Shown here one piece after another: positions 30,373-38,460 of a DNA stretch of 64,000 nt. The stretch is from Fen-1254 sp963778945 (GTDB lineage Bacteria > Bacteroidota > Ignavibacteria > UBA10030). The DNA lies in contig CAVZWL010000018.1 of assembly GCA_963778945.1 (NCBI GenBank), positions 33,717 to 97,716 on the forward strand, read 5' to 3'. The notes beneath the pieces are model-generated. The model ran no database searches and was not told the origin of the DNA. It was given only the letters and a program-made list of their open reading frames with translations. The translations under genes and the position numbers were made by a program. Every line of letters begins with the position of its first letter. Positions within the stretch are counted from its first letter, which is position 1.

Positions 30373-31083
30373 TTAAGCCATATTATGGAAGACCGACTGC
30401 ACGTCGTCGTCTTCTTCGAGTTTTTCGAGAAGATCCTGTACTTCTTTTGCCTGGCCTTCCGGCAATTCTTTTGATGTAGTTGGAATGAACTGAAGCTCCG
30501 CGCTGATGATTTCTATGCCTTTTTCTTCAAGAAACTTCTGCATTTTTCCGTAATCATGAAATGAAGTATAGATATGAAGTTCCTGGCCGTCCTGGGCTAA
30601 ATCGTCCAGTCCATGATCGATGGCATCGAGTTCGAATTCTTCGACGTTGACGATTTTTGACAGGGAAATGCGGATAAGACCTTTTCGCTCGAACAGAAAT
30701 GCTATAGACCCGGAATTACCGAGAGAGCCGTTGCATTTAGAAAAGTGATGACGGATGTTGGCAACGGTCCGTGTGGGATTATCCGTTGCGCATTCGACGA
30801 TAACGGCAATGCCGTGCGGGGCATAGCCTTCGTAGATGATTTCCTGATATCCGGTCGTGTCTTTTTCGGTCGCGCGCTTTATGGCTGCATCGACGCGGTC
30901 CTTCGGCATGTTTACGCTTTTTGCGTTTTGGAGTGTAAAGCGAAGCCTGGAATTTATTTTCGGGTCAGGTCCGCCTGCTTTGACGGCGATATTGATATCG
31001 CGCCCGATGCGGTTAAATGCTTTGGACATCCGCGCAAAACGGGCAAACATCTTATATTTCCGTTTTTCGAAAATGCGACCCAT
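30373..31083 (-). CDS. yebC: YebC/PmpR-family protein
   Basis: A 236-residue protein of the YebC/TACO1 family, which relieves ribosome stalling or acts as a transcription regulator depending on subfamily. It starts MGRIFEKRKYKMFARFAR and contains the conserved KAGGPDPKINSRLRF, MPKDRVDAAIKRA and YEGYAPHGIAVIVE segments; length is normal. Transcribed towards the surface-protein operon. The TACO1/YebC split cannot be decided by eye. Confidence 0.92.
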   Translation of the reverse strand: MGRIFEKRKYKMFARFARMSKAFNRIGRDINIAVKAGGPDPKINSRLRFTLQNAKSVNMPKDRVDAAIKRATEKDTTGYQEIIYEGYAPHGIAVIVECATDNPTRTVANIRHHFSKCNGSLGNSGSIAFLFERKGLIRISLSKIVNVEEFELDAIDHGLDDLAQDGQELHIYTSFHDYGKMQKFLEEKGIEIISAELQFIPTTSKELPEGQAKEVQDLLEKLEEDDDVQSVFHNMA

Positions 31084-31108
31084 AATGTCACCTGTAAAAA
31101 GAAGTGTT

Positions 31109-31140
31109 CAAAAAAAAAGCCTGACGCAAAAATCAGGCTT
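31109..31140 (-). terminator. Intrinsic terminator of the tRNA-Asn transcript
   Basis: Read on the minus strand, an AAGCCTGA/TCAGGCTT hairpin is followed by a run of about nine T. It lies downstream of tRNA-Asn and both partial copies, so all three are probably on one transcript. Confidence 0.75.
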
Positions 31141-31145
31141 GCTTT

Positions 31146-31290
31146 GCTCCGCGGGTAGGGCTCCCCGCCCGCATGACTGCGTCAGCAGTCGGGCAGGGAA
31201 CCTACATCCCGATGCAATCGGGATAACAGCCGGATTTTAAAGACGCAGTTCGTGACTAAAAAAGAAAAACCCGGATAGTCCGAATTTTTT
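31146..31290 (-). pseudogene. Partial tRNA-Asn copy with two palindromic insertions (distal copy)
   Basis: On the minus strand this 145-bp unit keeps tRNA-Asn sequence from the anticodon loop to the acceptor 3' end (GGCTGTTA.., GTAGGTTC.., GAGCCCTACCCGCGGAGCA). The anticodon-arm/variable region is replaced by a TCCCGAT/ATCGGGA palindrome. The T loop is split by a larger palindrome (GACTGC/GCAGTC core with CCTGC/GCAGG outer arms). The 5' half of the tRNA is absent, so it cannot be a functional tRNA. Confidence 0.75.
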
Positions 31291-31430
31291 GCTCCGCGGG
31301 TAGGGCTCCCCGCCTGCATGACTGCGTCAGCAGTCGGGCAGGGAACCTACTCCCGATGCAATCGGGATAACAGCTGGATTTTAAAGATGCAGTTCATGAC
31401 TAAAAAAAAACCGTTTAGTCCGAATTTTTT
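31291..31430 (-). pseudogene. Partial tRNA-Asn copy with two palindromic insertions (proximal copy)
   Basis: Same design as the neighbouring 145-bp copy, 140 bp long, with a few substitutions (for example CTGCATG for CGCATG and AGCTGG for AGCCGG, read on the plus strand). It directly abuts the intact tRNA-Asn. Differences between the copies are outside the perfect palindrome arms, or are compensated in them, as expected if the hairpins are the conserved part. Confidence 0.75.
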
Positions 31431-31431
31431 G

Positions 31432-31503
31432 CTCCGCGGGTAGGGCTCGAACCTACAACCTTCCGGTTAACAGCCGGACGCTCCACCATTGAGCTACCGC
31501 GGA
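31432..31503 (-). tRNA. tRNA-Asn (GTT)
   Basis: A 72-nt cloverleaf on the minus strand. The acceptor stem TCCGCGG/CCGCGGA has discriminator G; the D stem is GCTC/GAGC; the anticodon stem TCCGG/CCGGA holds the loop CTGTTAA (anticodon GTT); the T stem is GTAGG/CCTAC with TTCGAGC. The CCA end is not encoded. Its own promoter lies at 31555-31583. Confidence 0.97.
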
Positions 31504-31554
31504 ATGGTTTTGAGAATTGAAAAGCTCACCGTTACTGATGAGCTTATCTCCTAA

Positions 31555-31583
31555 AATATATCTGCATTTTCCTCGAAAGTCAA
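31555..31583 (-). promoter_or_regulatory. Promoter of tRNA-Asn
   Basis: On the minus strand TTGACT, 17 nt, TATATT. The predicted start is near 31548, about 45 nt before the tRNA; the leader contains an AAGCTCA/TGAGCTT hairpin. Confidence 0.7.
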
Positions 31584-31607
31584 GAAGTGCATGTGAAAAA
31601 GGCTGCG

Positions 31608-31636
31608 TTGACTTTCCCTGCATTTCGGGCTATATT
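31608..31636 (+). promoter_or_regulatory. Promoter of ybaB-recR-pheA
   Basis: TTGACT (31608), 17-nt spacer, TATATT (31631). It is divergent from the tRNA-Asn promoter, whose -35 lies 25 bp away, and uses the same hexamers. Confidence 0.75.
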
Positions 31637-31674
31637 GACAATGATATTTTTTTTGGAAAACAAAGGAGTCAAAT

Positions 31675-32019
31675 ATGTTTAAAGGCGGCATGCCCAATAT
31701 GCAGCAAATGATGAAGCAGGTTCAGAAAATGCAGGAACGCATGGAACAAGTTCAGGCGGAACTTGAGACAAAAACGGTCGTTGCAGAATCGGGCGGGGGA
31801 ATGGTAAAAGTCACAGCAAACGGGAAACAGCAAATTGTGAAGATTGAAATTGAAAAGGAAGTTGTGAATCCTGAAGAAAAAGATATGCTCGAAGATCTTG
31901 TCGCTGCAGCGGTCAACCAGGCATTGGAAAAAGCATCCGCATTAGCTCAGGAGGAAATGCAAAAGGCGACCGGGGGGATGATGCCTAATATCCCGGGCAT
32001 GAAGCTGCCAGGTATGTAA
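31675..32019 (+). CDS. ybaB: Nucleoid-associated protein YbaB/EbfC
   Basis: A 114-residue DNA-binding protein with the family layout: an N-terminal helix rich in Met and Gln (MQQMMKQVQKMQERMEQVQ), a beta-hairpin with GGGMVKVTANGKQQI, and a C-terminal helix and tail. ATG 31675 follows CAAAGGAGTC. It precedes recR, the usual arrangement in many bacteria. Confidence 0.93.
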   Translation: MFKGGMPNMQQMMKQVQKMQERMEQVQAELETKTVVAESGGGMVKVTANGKQQIVKIEIEKEVVNPEEKDMLEDLVAAAVNQALEKASALAQEEMQKATGGMMPNIPGMKLPGM

Positions 32020-32035
32020 TGTACGGAAACATGCA

Positions 32036-32635
32036 ATGATGTATACAGCAGAATCGATTGAAGATCTGGCAGAACAGTTTTCGCGGCTGCCGGGAATCGG
32101 AAGAAAAACGGCTCATCGCCTGGCGCTCTACATATTAAAAATTCCCCGTGAAGAAGTAGTTATGCTGGCAAAAGCTCTCGTGAACGTCAAAGACAAAGTG
32201 CGCTCCTGCTCCCAGTGTTCTAATATTACGGAAGCCGACCCGTGTCCGGTCTGTTCGAACCCGAAGAGAGAAAAGGATCTCATCTGCGTCGTCGAGGAAC
32301 CCAACGACCTCCTGGCCATTGAAAGGACGAACGATTATCACGGTTTGTATCATGTTCTCGGAGGGGCGCTTTCTCCGTTGGACGGCATCGGACCGGAAGA
32401 ACTGAAGATTAAAGAATTGCTCCAGCGCGTTTCCCAAAATAACATAGCGGAGATAATACTGGCATTGAATCCGAATGTGGAAGGCGAGGCGACGACACTT
32501 TATCTGTCGAAATTATTGAAGCCGCTCGGCATTCGATTGACCAGGATTGCTCGAGGACTGCCGGTCGGTTCCGACCTGGAATTTGCCGATGAAGCAACCC
32601 TTTCACGGGCTCTTGAAGGGCGAATAGCCGTATGA
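32036..32635 (+). CDS. recR: Recombination protein RecR
   Basis: Works with RecF/RecO to load RecA at gaps. The 199 residues include an N-terminal helix-hairpin-helix (LPGIGRKTAHRLALYIL), a four-Cys zinc motif (CSQC..CPVC), a Toprim domain (LICVVEEPNDLLAIE) and the C-terminal Walker-B-like part. Two consecutive ATG codons (32036, 32039) make the start ambiguous by one residue. The stop overlaps the pheA start by 4 bp. Confidence 0.95.
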   Translation: MMYTAESIEDLAEQFSRLPGIGRKTAHRLALYILKIPREEVVMLAKALVNVKDKVRSCSQCSNITEADPCPVCSNPKREKDLICVVEEPNDLLAIERTNDYHGLYHVLGGALSPLDGIGPEELKIKELLQRVSQNNIAEIILALNPNVEGEATTLYLSKLLKPLGIRLTRIARGLPVGSDLEFADEATLSRALEGRIAV

Positions 32636-33468
32636 ATATGAAAAAAATCTCCGTTGCATATCAAGGCGAACCGGGCTCATTCAGCGAGCAGGCAGCGCGG
32701 TTGTATTTCGGTGCAACAGCGGAGCCCAGAGCGATGCGCACTTTCACCGATGCGTTTGCGTATGCGGCCAGGCACCGCGATGCTTTTGCCGTTCTGCCGA
32801 TCGAGAATTCGGTCTATGGCAGTATTTATCAGGTCTATGATCTGCTGCTGAAACACCGCCTTTTTATCGTAGGAGAGGTAAAGCTTCGCATCGAATTAAA
32901 TGTGCTGGCGCTGCCCGGGGTGCGTATGAAGCAGATTCGGAGCATCTATTCTCAAGCGCAGGCGCTGGGCCAATGTGAAACGTTTTTAAATGCGCTCCAT
33001 GATATTCGCATAGAAACATTTCACGATACGGCGGCTGCAGCACGGCTCATCAGGGAAGAGGGAAGAACGGATGCCGCTGCCATTGCGAGCGCCAGTGCTG
33101 CACGTGTCCACGGCCTTTCTATTGTCAAATCCAACGTCGAAAGTAATAGACGGAATTATACGCGTTTTCTTGTGCTTTCGCAAAAGGCGCACATTCCTGT
33201 CCGGGACTCCAAAACTTCGTTTGCTTTTGCCGTCAAGGATATCCCGGGCGCCCTCTTTAAGGCGATCGCGGTGTTTACGCTGCGCGATATCAATTTATTG
33301 AAAATCGAATCCAGACCGTATCCGGGAAAACCATGGCAGTATCTTTTTTATGTGGACGTCGAAGGGGCTTCGAGCCGCTCGCCCCTGGCGGAAGCGATGG
33401 GCCATCTGAAAGAAGTGTGTACGTTCGTGAAAGTTTTAGGAAGTTATAAACCGTTCGGCAAGCGATAA
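32632..33468 (+). CDS. pheA: Prephenate dehydratase
   Basis: Converts prephenate to phenylpyruvate in phenylalanine synthesis. The 278 residues have a periplasmic-binding-like catalytic domain (1-180: YQGEPGSFSEQAA, LPIENSVYGS) and a C-terminal ACT domain (about 190-275) with ESRPYPGKPWQY, the phenylalanine-binding ESRP motif, so feedback inhibition by Phe is likely. No chorismate mutase domain is fused. It is coupled to recR by an ATGA overlap. Confidence 0.94.
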   Translation: MNMKKISVAYQGEPGSFSEQAARLYFGATAEPRAMRTFTDAFAYAARHRDAFAVLPIENSVYGSIYQVYDLLLKHRLFIVGEVKLRIELNVLALPGVRMKQIRSIYSQAQALGQCETFLNALHDIRIETFHDTAAAARLIREEGRTDAAAIASASAARVHGLSIVKSNVESNRRNYTRFLVLSQKAHIPVRDSKTSFAFAVKDIPGALFKAIAVFTLRDINLLKIESRPYPGKPWQYLFYVDVEGASSRSPLAEAMGHLKEVCTFVKVLGSYKPFGKR

Positions 33469-33489
33469 AGAGGAGCGGAAGAGGAGCCA

Positions 33490-34368
33490 ATGCAGATACG
33501 ATATGTTCTTCGGGAGGGATTCTCTGGATTCAAGCGCGCCAAGCTCTCGATGTTTGCCGCTGTCTTTACGATATGTGTTTCGCTCTTACTCTTGAGCTAT
33601 TTCGCGATATTATTCCTCAACGGGCAGCATGTGATAAATTCACTGCGCGAGAAGGTTGAGATGGAAGCTTTTCTCAACGATCAGCTATCGAATGATAATG
33701 TCCTGGAAGCGAAAGGGATGATAGAAATGCTCGACGGCATCCGAGAGGTTCGATTTGTATCTAAAGATGAAGCGGCAAAAATCTTCAAAGAAGAATTCGG
33801 CGAAGATATTATGAAGATCTTGAATTTTAATCCTCTCCCTGCTTCCTTTAAAATTTATTTAAAAGATGGATATAAGACGGCAGCGATGGCGGAACAGATT
33901 TATCGGCAGTTGAAGTCGATCAAAGGCATCGATGATGTTATTTACAGAAAACAGCTTCTGGAACTGCTGGATCAGCGGGCAATGGTATATCTCTGGATAA
34001 CATTCGGGGCAGGTGTGATCATTACAATATTTTCGCTTATTCTGGTTGCAAATACGATACGTTTGGCGATTTATGCAAAGCGAAAAATCATTCAAACCAT
34101 GAAACTTATAGGGGCAACGCGAAGTTTTATACGGACGCCGTTCTTGCTGGAAGGATTTCTGCAGGGACTGATCGGTGGAATTATTTCTGCCGGGATATTG
34201 TTTTTGACATTGACGTATATGGAACAATGGCTTACGCTGGAAATGTCGGAATTGGTACAGGCAAAGACATATTATTACGCAATTGTCGTTTGTGCCGGAT
34301 CTCTTCTTGGGCTCTTCGGCAGCATGATATCCATACGGCGGTTTATTGGAGAAAACGTTGTCGGCTGA
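33490..34368 (+). CDS. ftsX: Cell division protein FtsX
   Basis: A 292-residue permease-like protein with one N-terminal membrane helix (about 20-45), an extracytoplasmic domain (about 50-165) and three C-terminal helices (about 170-285), the standard FtsX layout. With FtsE it transmits ATP hydrolysis to septal peptidoglycan hydrolases. ftsE is not adjacent. The ATG at 33490 follows GAGGAGCC. Confidence 0.9.
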   Translation: MQIRYVLREGFSGFKRAKLSMFAAVFTICVSLLLLSYFAILFLNGQHVINSLREKVEMEAFLNDQLSNDNVLEAKGMIEMLDGIREVRFVSKDEAAKIFKEEFGEDIMKILNFNPLPASFKIYLKDGYKTAAMAEQIYRQLKSIKGIDDVIYRKQLLELLDQRAMVYLWITFGAGVIITIFSLILVANTIRLAIYAKRKIIQTMKLIGATRSFIRTPFLLEGFLQGLIGGIISAGILFLTLTYMEQWLTLEMSELVQAKTYYYAIVVCAGSLLGLFGSMISIRRFIGENVVG

Positions 34369-34423
34369 TTCTGTTGTTTTTCCATACTGAGTGCATTAAA
34401 AACTGTCAATACTAAAAAAAGAC

Positions 34424-34466
34424 TTGATTGAATCGAGTAAAAAACATATTATTGAATATTGATTCA
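34424..34466 (+). promoter_or_regulatory. Promoter and candidate autoregulatory operator of the TetR gene
   Basis: TTGATT (34424), 17-nt spacer, TATTAT (34447). Immediately after the -10 lies TGAAT-ATTG-ATTCA (34453-34466), a perfect 5-bp inverted repeat; GATT-G-AATC sits in the -35/spacer junction. Placement over the transcription start fits repression by the TetR protein encoded 20 nt further on. Confidence 0.6.
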
Positions 34467-34485
34467 TATAGCAAGGATATTCATT

Positions 34486-35073
34486 ATGAGAAAGCGTGAA
34501 GGGAATAAAGAAAAAGATATCTTAGATGCAGCGGTCAAGGTCTTTGCGGAAAACGGGTATCATCGATCGAAGGTCACATCGATTGCCGAAGCAGCCGGAG
34601 TGGCAACAGGAAGTGTTTATTTGTATTACCCGAACAAAGAAAGCATCCTCCTGAAGATATTTGAAACGCTCTGGACCGATTATACACAAACACTACAGGA
34701 TACGGTGAAGCGTTCGGATTATGCTCCGGTCCAAAAGCTGGATCTTGTAATTGATCATCTTTTCGATATGTTCGTTGCGAACCCGGCGCTTGCAGTCGTT
34801 TTTGTCAATGAACAACAGTATCTGATTAATAATAAAAAAGGAAATATTGGAAAGTATTATGACAATTTCCTCGATCTTGCGGAAGAAATCATACACGAGG
34901 GAGTAAAGAAAAAAATCTTTAATCCTGATGTCGATGTTAAGCTCTATCGCCATTTCATTACCGGAGGCATACGAAGCGTTCTGTTTTACTGGGCACAATC
35001 AACACCTCAAATCTCGCTCGATCGCGTTCGTTTGAACGTTAAACTCTTCCTGAGAAACGGCCTCCTGCAATAA
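34486..35073 (+). CDS. TetR-family transcriptional regulator
   Basis: A 195-residue regulator with an N-terminal TetR helix-turn-helix (DILDAAVKVFAENGYHRSKV, then IAEAAGVATGSVYLYYPNKE) and an all-helical ligand domain. I use ATG 34486, which has AAGGA 8 nt upstream; a TTG 27 nt earlier has no support. The helix-turn-helix resembles fatty-acid/acyl-CoA-responsive FadR-type TetR proteins, but no target gene adjoins it, so the ligand is unknown. Confidence 0.9.
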   Translation: MRKREGNKEKDILDAAVKVFAENGYHRSKVTSIAEAAGVATGSVYLYYPNKESILLKIFETLWTDYTQTLQDTVKRSDYAPVQKLDLVIDHLFDMFVANPALAVVFVNEQQYLINNKKGNIGKYYDNFLDLAEEIIHEGVKKKIFNPDVDVKLYRHFITGGIRSVLFYWAQSTPQISLDRVRLNVKLFLRNGLLQ

Positions 35074-35425
35074 ATTGAAAAGCAAGCATTTGACAATAAC
35101 ATGGATTTTCTTTTTCATGATTTTCTGAAGAATAAAAGGATTGAGTTTTAAATAAGTGCCCTGCAACTTGGTTTTCGAGGCACCACCTTGCGAAGGTTCC
35201 CACCTTCGTATAATTGCGTAAGGTCAATCCTATATCATTATGCTATAGATTTTCTGATTATAAATAATGTCGCAAAAAGTTTTATGCACAATCAGAGCAT
35301 AAATCAGAAAATATAATTTTCCATCGTAAAATGGATTCTTATTAAGAATGCCCTTATATTAAAGGATTCCTTAACCAGAAAGGTTCCAAATTTTACTAGA
35401 TAAAATTATTTTAAGAAAGAATCAG
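35074..35425. other. AT-rich intergenic region with two palindromes
   Basis: No gene seen. It holds a CGAAGG/CCTTCG hairpin near 35197-35214, related to the CCTT..AAGG palindromes at 52.8 kb, and a perfect ATTCTT-ATT-AAGAAT palindrome at 35335-35349, about 75 bp before the methyltransferase. The latter may be an operator for the small helix-turn-helix protein of the cassette. Confidence 0.45.
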
Positions 35426-36397
35426 TTGACAGGATTAGCGACCATCGGGCAATATACCTTAAACCAGATTTATTGCTTGGATTGTGTAGAGGGGATGAAG
35501 AAAATTCCAGATGGATCTGTCGACCTTGTTGTCACTTCACCTCCTTATGACAATACAAGAGATTACCAAGGATTCTCGTATGACCTACATGCCACAGGAA
35601 CACAAATTCTTCGAATTTTAAAAGATGGTGGGGTAGTAGCGATGGTCATTCAAGATCAAACCCATGATTTTGGAAAGACGCTGACTTCTTTTCGCACAAT
35701 TGTTGACTGGTGTGACAATATTGGATTCAAACTCTTCGAATGTGTTATCTATCATAAAAATGGTACAGAGGGGGCATGGTGGACTCAGAGATTCAGAGTC
35801 GATCATGAGTATATGCCAATTTTCGTGAAAGGCAGAAAACCACAATATTTTAATAAGGATCCTTTAAAAATTCCTTCCAAACATGGTGGCAAGACGATGA
35901 CTGGTAGTGGTAATCGTAGGACAAATGGAGAGACGACTAAAACTGTTCGACGGGAAATAAACTTAACGAAATGTCGGGGAACTGTTTGGGATTACTTGAT
36001 GGCTGGAGATAAAAATCCTATTAAACGAAAACATCCGGCACCATTCCCTGATAAAATTCCCTATGATTTTATCCAATGTTTCTGTCCACCTGGTGGAATT
36101 GTTCTTGATCCCTTCATGGGGAGTGGCTCAACCGCAGTAAGTGCCAAAAAATTAGAGAGATACTATATAGGTTTTGATACCAGTAAGGAATATTGTGAAA
36201 TTGCTGAAAGGCGATTAAAAGAGACTGAAATGGAGTCACCTCTTTTTTCTATAATTGATTCTCCAGCATCCGAATTGCCTGATTCGACTCCACATATTGA
36301 AGAGTATCAAATTTCTATTCAAGCAAACAGTCTATTGTCTTCCACATACGAAAACAAACTCTCTCTCAAGGAAGGGAGTCAGGTCCCTCTAAAGTGA
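35426..36397 (+). CDS. Beta-class DNA methyltransferase (N4-C or N6-A)
   Basis: A 323-residue type II-like modification methylase. The catalytic TSPPYDNTRDY is near residue 38 and the SAM-binding DPFMGSGSTAVSA near residue 230, the beta-class order. The start is TTG 35426; no better start exists before the conserved N-terminal LNQIYCLDCVEGM. TSPPY is compatible with N4-cytosine methylation. The last 32 bp overlap the convergent gene at 36366, so the 3' ends are interlocked. AT-rich compared with the flanks and next to a controller-like regulator: a compact mobile restriction-modification cassette. Confidence 0.9.
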   Translation: MTGLATIGQYTLNQIYCLDCVEGMKKIPDGSVDLVVTSPPYDNTRDYQGFSYDLHATGTQILRILKDGGVVAMVIQDQTHDFGKTLTSFRTIVDWCDNIGFKLFECVIYHKNGTEGAWWTQRFRVDHEYMPIFVKGRKPQYFNKDPLKIPSKHGGKTMTGSGNRRTNGETTKTVRREINLTKCRGTVWDYLMAGDKNPIKRKHPAPFPDKIPYDFIQCFCPPGGIVLDPFMGSGSTAVSAKKLERYYIGFDTSKEYCEIAERRLKETEMESPLFSIIDSPASELPDSTPHIEEYQISIQANSLLSSTYENKLSLKEGSQVPLK

Positions 36398-37391
36398 ATT
36401 CTATATTTTGACCACTTGTCATTGCCCATGATAATGGGTTTAAGGACATCAATTTTCTAAAATCTCTATCGGACACGGTCCAGTTCCTTCCTTCAAAAGA
36501 TCCTTTACTAAATTTGTAGCATTTCAAATTTTCAAACGTCCACGCATCTTCTATAAAATCCCAACCTGTCGTTTCCGCAAGAAGATTTATAAATCCTTTA
36601 ACCTTGCGTTGCTCTGCATCCAATACCTTGACCCTGCCGTGTTTCTGATCTTCTATGTTTTTAAATTCCCCATTCGATTCGGATATACCGAACTTATCTC
36701 CTCTTTCGCCCGGCTTATTCAGCTTATCCCGTTTTCTGAAGAACTCATCCATGATCTTCATCTGCTCATAGACAGTAAAGTGATCGTGCATGAAAATTTT
36801 TCGTAATGGACTACCATCTCTCTCAATCCCAAGATAATTTAACCAATTCAAGACATTCTCTGGATACGAATAGAGAACATTGAACGTGCCGTCTGTGAAA
36901 AAAAGAGGAGCAATTGCGCTGATGGGAATATCTATGATATACTGAATGCCAACTATTCCTAAAAGAAAATGTATAGTTGCGAGTGGATATTTCAATCTGA
37001 AATCATGTTTACCATCATAACTCCGAAGGTTGTTCGGTTGCAAGCAGTTTGAATAGTTTGTCCAGTCTTCTGGAATTCGTTTCTTGTTGAGCAATACCAT
37101 ATGATGACCCACACTTTTTACATGCTTCCTGTAAATTTCCATATCCAGGAAGACACAATCTTCATCGTGCGTTGAGACACCTTGTTTTAGCAGCATTACC
37201 TTCCCGTCATAGTAACCCACTATTTCCCATCCAAAATATTTAGACATAAACAATCCACATAAAAGTCCATCACTGTCCGGACTTAGAATGCATTTTTTGT
37301 TTTTCTGGACTATCCATGGATATCGAGATAACAACGCTGAATAATTCAACTCAGTTATACGACCGGCAAGTAGTTCTTGGATGTGCGGCAT
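36366..37391 (-). CDS. Unknown protein with DHH-like motifs, putative restriction component
   Basis: A 341-residue soluble protein of no family I recognise with confidence. Residues about 33-110 show ILSPDSDGLLCGLFMSKYF, then DCVFLDMEI and SVGHHMVL, spaced as in DHH-type phosphoesterases (D-x-D-G; D; GHH/DHH). The C-terminal half (about 230-341) is unlike anything I can name. Its place, tail-to-tail with a methylase and just downstream of a controller-like regulator, makes it the likely restriction or effector subunit. If the DHH reading is right, that would be an unusual nuclease for a type II system. The assignment is inference. Confidence 0.5.
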   Translation of the reverse strand: MPHIQELLAGRITELNYSALLSRYPWIVQKNKKCILSPDSDGLLCGLFMSKYFGWEIVGYYDGKVMLLKQGVSTHDEDCVFLDMEIYRKHVKSVGHHMVLLNKKRIPEDWTNYSNCLQPNNLRSYDGKHDFRLKYPLATIHFLLGIVGIQYIIDIPISAIAPLFFTDGTFNVLYSYPENVLNWLNYLGIERDGSPLRKIFMHDHFTVYEQMKIMDEFFRKRDKLNKPGERGDKFGISESNGEFKNIEDQKHGRVKVLDAEQRKVKGFINLLAETTGWDFIEDAWTFENLKCYKFSKGSFEGRNWTVSDRDFRKLMSLNPLSWAMTSGQNIEFTLEGPDSLP

Positions 37392-37413
37392 GTCTAGTTA
37401 TTGACTTCTCTCG

Positions 37414-37623
37414 TTAAGGGAATAATTCACATAGTGGAATTTTTAATGCCTTTGCAATTCGTTCAATATTTAATAGAGTAATATTTTTTTCTCCTCTTTC
37501 GATCATTCCTATATACGTCCGATGAACATTTGCCAGTTCTGCAAGTTGTTCTTGTGATAGCATCCTCTTCATTCTTTCATTTCGGATATTTTTACCAAAT
37601 TTTATGAGTATGGTTTCTTTCAT
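37414..37623 (-). CDS. XRE-family helix-turn-helix protein, putative controller protein
   Basis: A 69-residue Cro/C1-type DNA-binding protein: FGKNIRNERMKRMLSQEQLAELA, then HRTYIGMIERGEKNITLLNIERIAKAL. Size and sequence match controller (C) proteins of restriction-modification systems, which delay nuclease expression until methylation is established. It is 22 nt upstream of the DHH-like gene on the same strand and surely co-transcribed with it. An imperfect palindrome GCAC-GAATTT-GTGC at 37677-37690 lies upstream and could be its operator. Confidence 0.85.
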   Translation of the reverse strand: MKETILIKFGKNIRNERMKRMLSQEQLAELANVHRTYIGMIERGEKNITLLNIERIAKALKIPLCELFP

Positions 37624-38007
37624 TTTTTTATTCTAATTTAACTTTGTGCCTACTTTAAATCTACATACTATGATTAGCACGAATTTGTGCTCTTTGATGT
37701 AGCAAACGGCGATGCTTTCTTTATTAAAGAGCTATATGATGAGGATAAGGGAATAATTAGGATAGCGATTTCTAATTATAATATAAAGCGATAATTTATG
37801 ACCTTGACGAAACACTCCTTATCGTCTGGAAGATATAGTCGATACAGCGCATATGTTTCCTGTCGGTATGTTATGGGAATTTTGCGGACGTGCAGAGCTG
37901 GTCAGAGGCGTTGCCAGAGTATTCTGCAACATCCGGAAGAAATATCGAAAATTCCGCTTGACCAGCTGCAGTATTAATCTGTTTGGTTATTGGATTATGA
38001 GGCGATT
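37624..38007. other. Intergenic region without a clear gene
   Basis: Contains the imperfect palindrome at 37677-37690. A 35-codon open stretch from GTG 37687 to TAA 37794 begins LFDVANGDAFFI, vaguely like the first strand of metallo-beta-lactamase-type proteins. It is too short and lacks a ribosome-binding site, so I treat it as at most a gene remnant. Nothing else recognised. Confidence 0.35.
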
Positions 38008-38113
38008 AATAGTTTACCGTTCACGGTTTACTATTTTCTGACATTCCTCCAATTTGAATTACGCGGGCGCGTAATAACATTATTAGGCCTCCGGCTGCCA
38101 TTCACAGTTCAGT
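38008..38113. repeat. Composite repeat, copy 1 (heptamers, hairpin, GGCCTCCGGCT)
   Basis: Order: 7-nt-periodic AAT/ACGGT-type words (38008-38035), a TTTGA lead, the hairpin ATTACGC-GGGC-GCGTAAT (38058-38075), a CATTATTAGGCCTCCGGCT block and further heptamer-like words. Copy 2 at 39350-39457 has the same order with a different loop (TGTT). Stem and flanks conserved with a changed loop argue for a real structured element. Confidence 0.65.
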
Positions 38114-38125
38114 GGTCTTTTCGTC

Positions 38126-38154
38126 TTGACAATATTCAAGAATATTCGTATTAA
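38126..38154 (+). promoter_or_regulatory. Strong promoter with embedded palindromic operator
   Basis: TTGACA (38126-38131), 17-nt spacer, TATTAA (38149-38154). The spacer is almost filled by AATATTC-AA-GAATATT (38131-38146), a perfect 7-bp inverted repeat, so a repressor there would block polymerase directly. The predicted start near 38161 leaves a leader of about 300 nt before the gene at 38461. The leader holds an AATTAAA/TTTAATT hairpin and other short inverted repeats but no riboswitch I recognise. Confidence 0.65.
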
Positions 38155-38460
38155 TATATTCAGTTAAAAATATTTCGGCGGGATTTTTAGTGGGACCCTT
38201 CCGAATTAAAGTTTTAATTTCCAAAACGAAAATATTTTTTTAGACCGGCCAGGAAAGAGCTTTGTCGTTTCGCTTTACAGCCCAAAAGCGGCATCACCCC
38301 GGTTTGCTCGACTGTTGTGACAAGTTGAAAATTCGTGACATCTACTAAATATGTAGACATCATCTATCATTTGAAAAAATGGGCAGAGCCGAAAAGCCAG
38401 ACGAGCAGGAAATCAAATCCGATTAAACCACTCAAACCACAAAACCACCAAGGAGGTCAT

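Noticed and set aside
37687..37794. Short gene or remnant beginning LFDVANGDAFF
   Set aside because: Only 35 codons, no ribosome-binding site and only a vague resemblance to metallo-beta-lactamase-type N termini.
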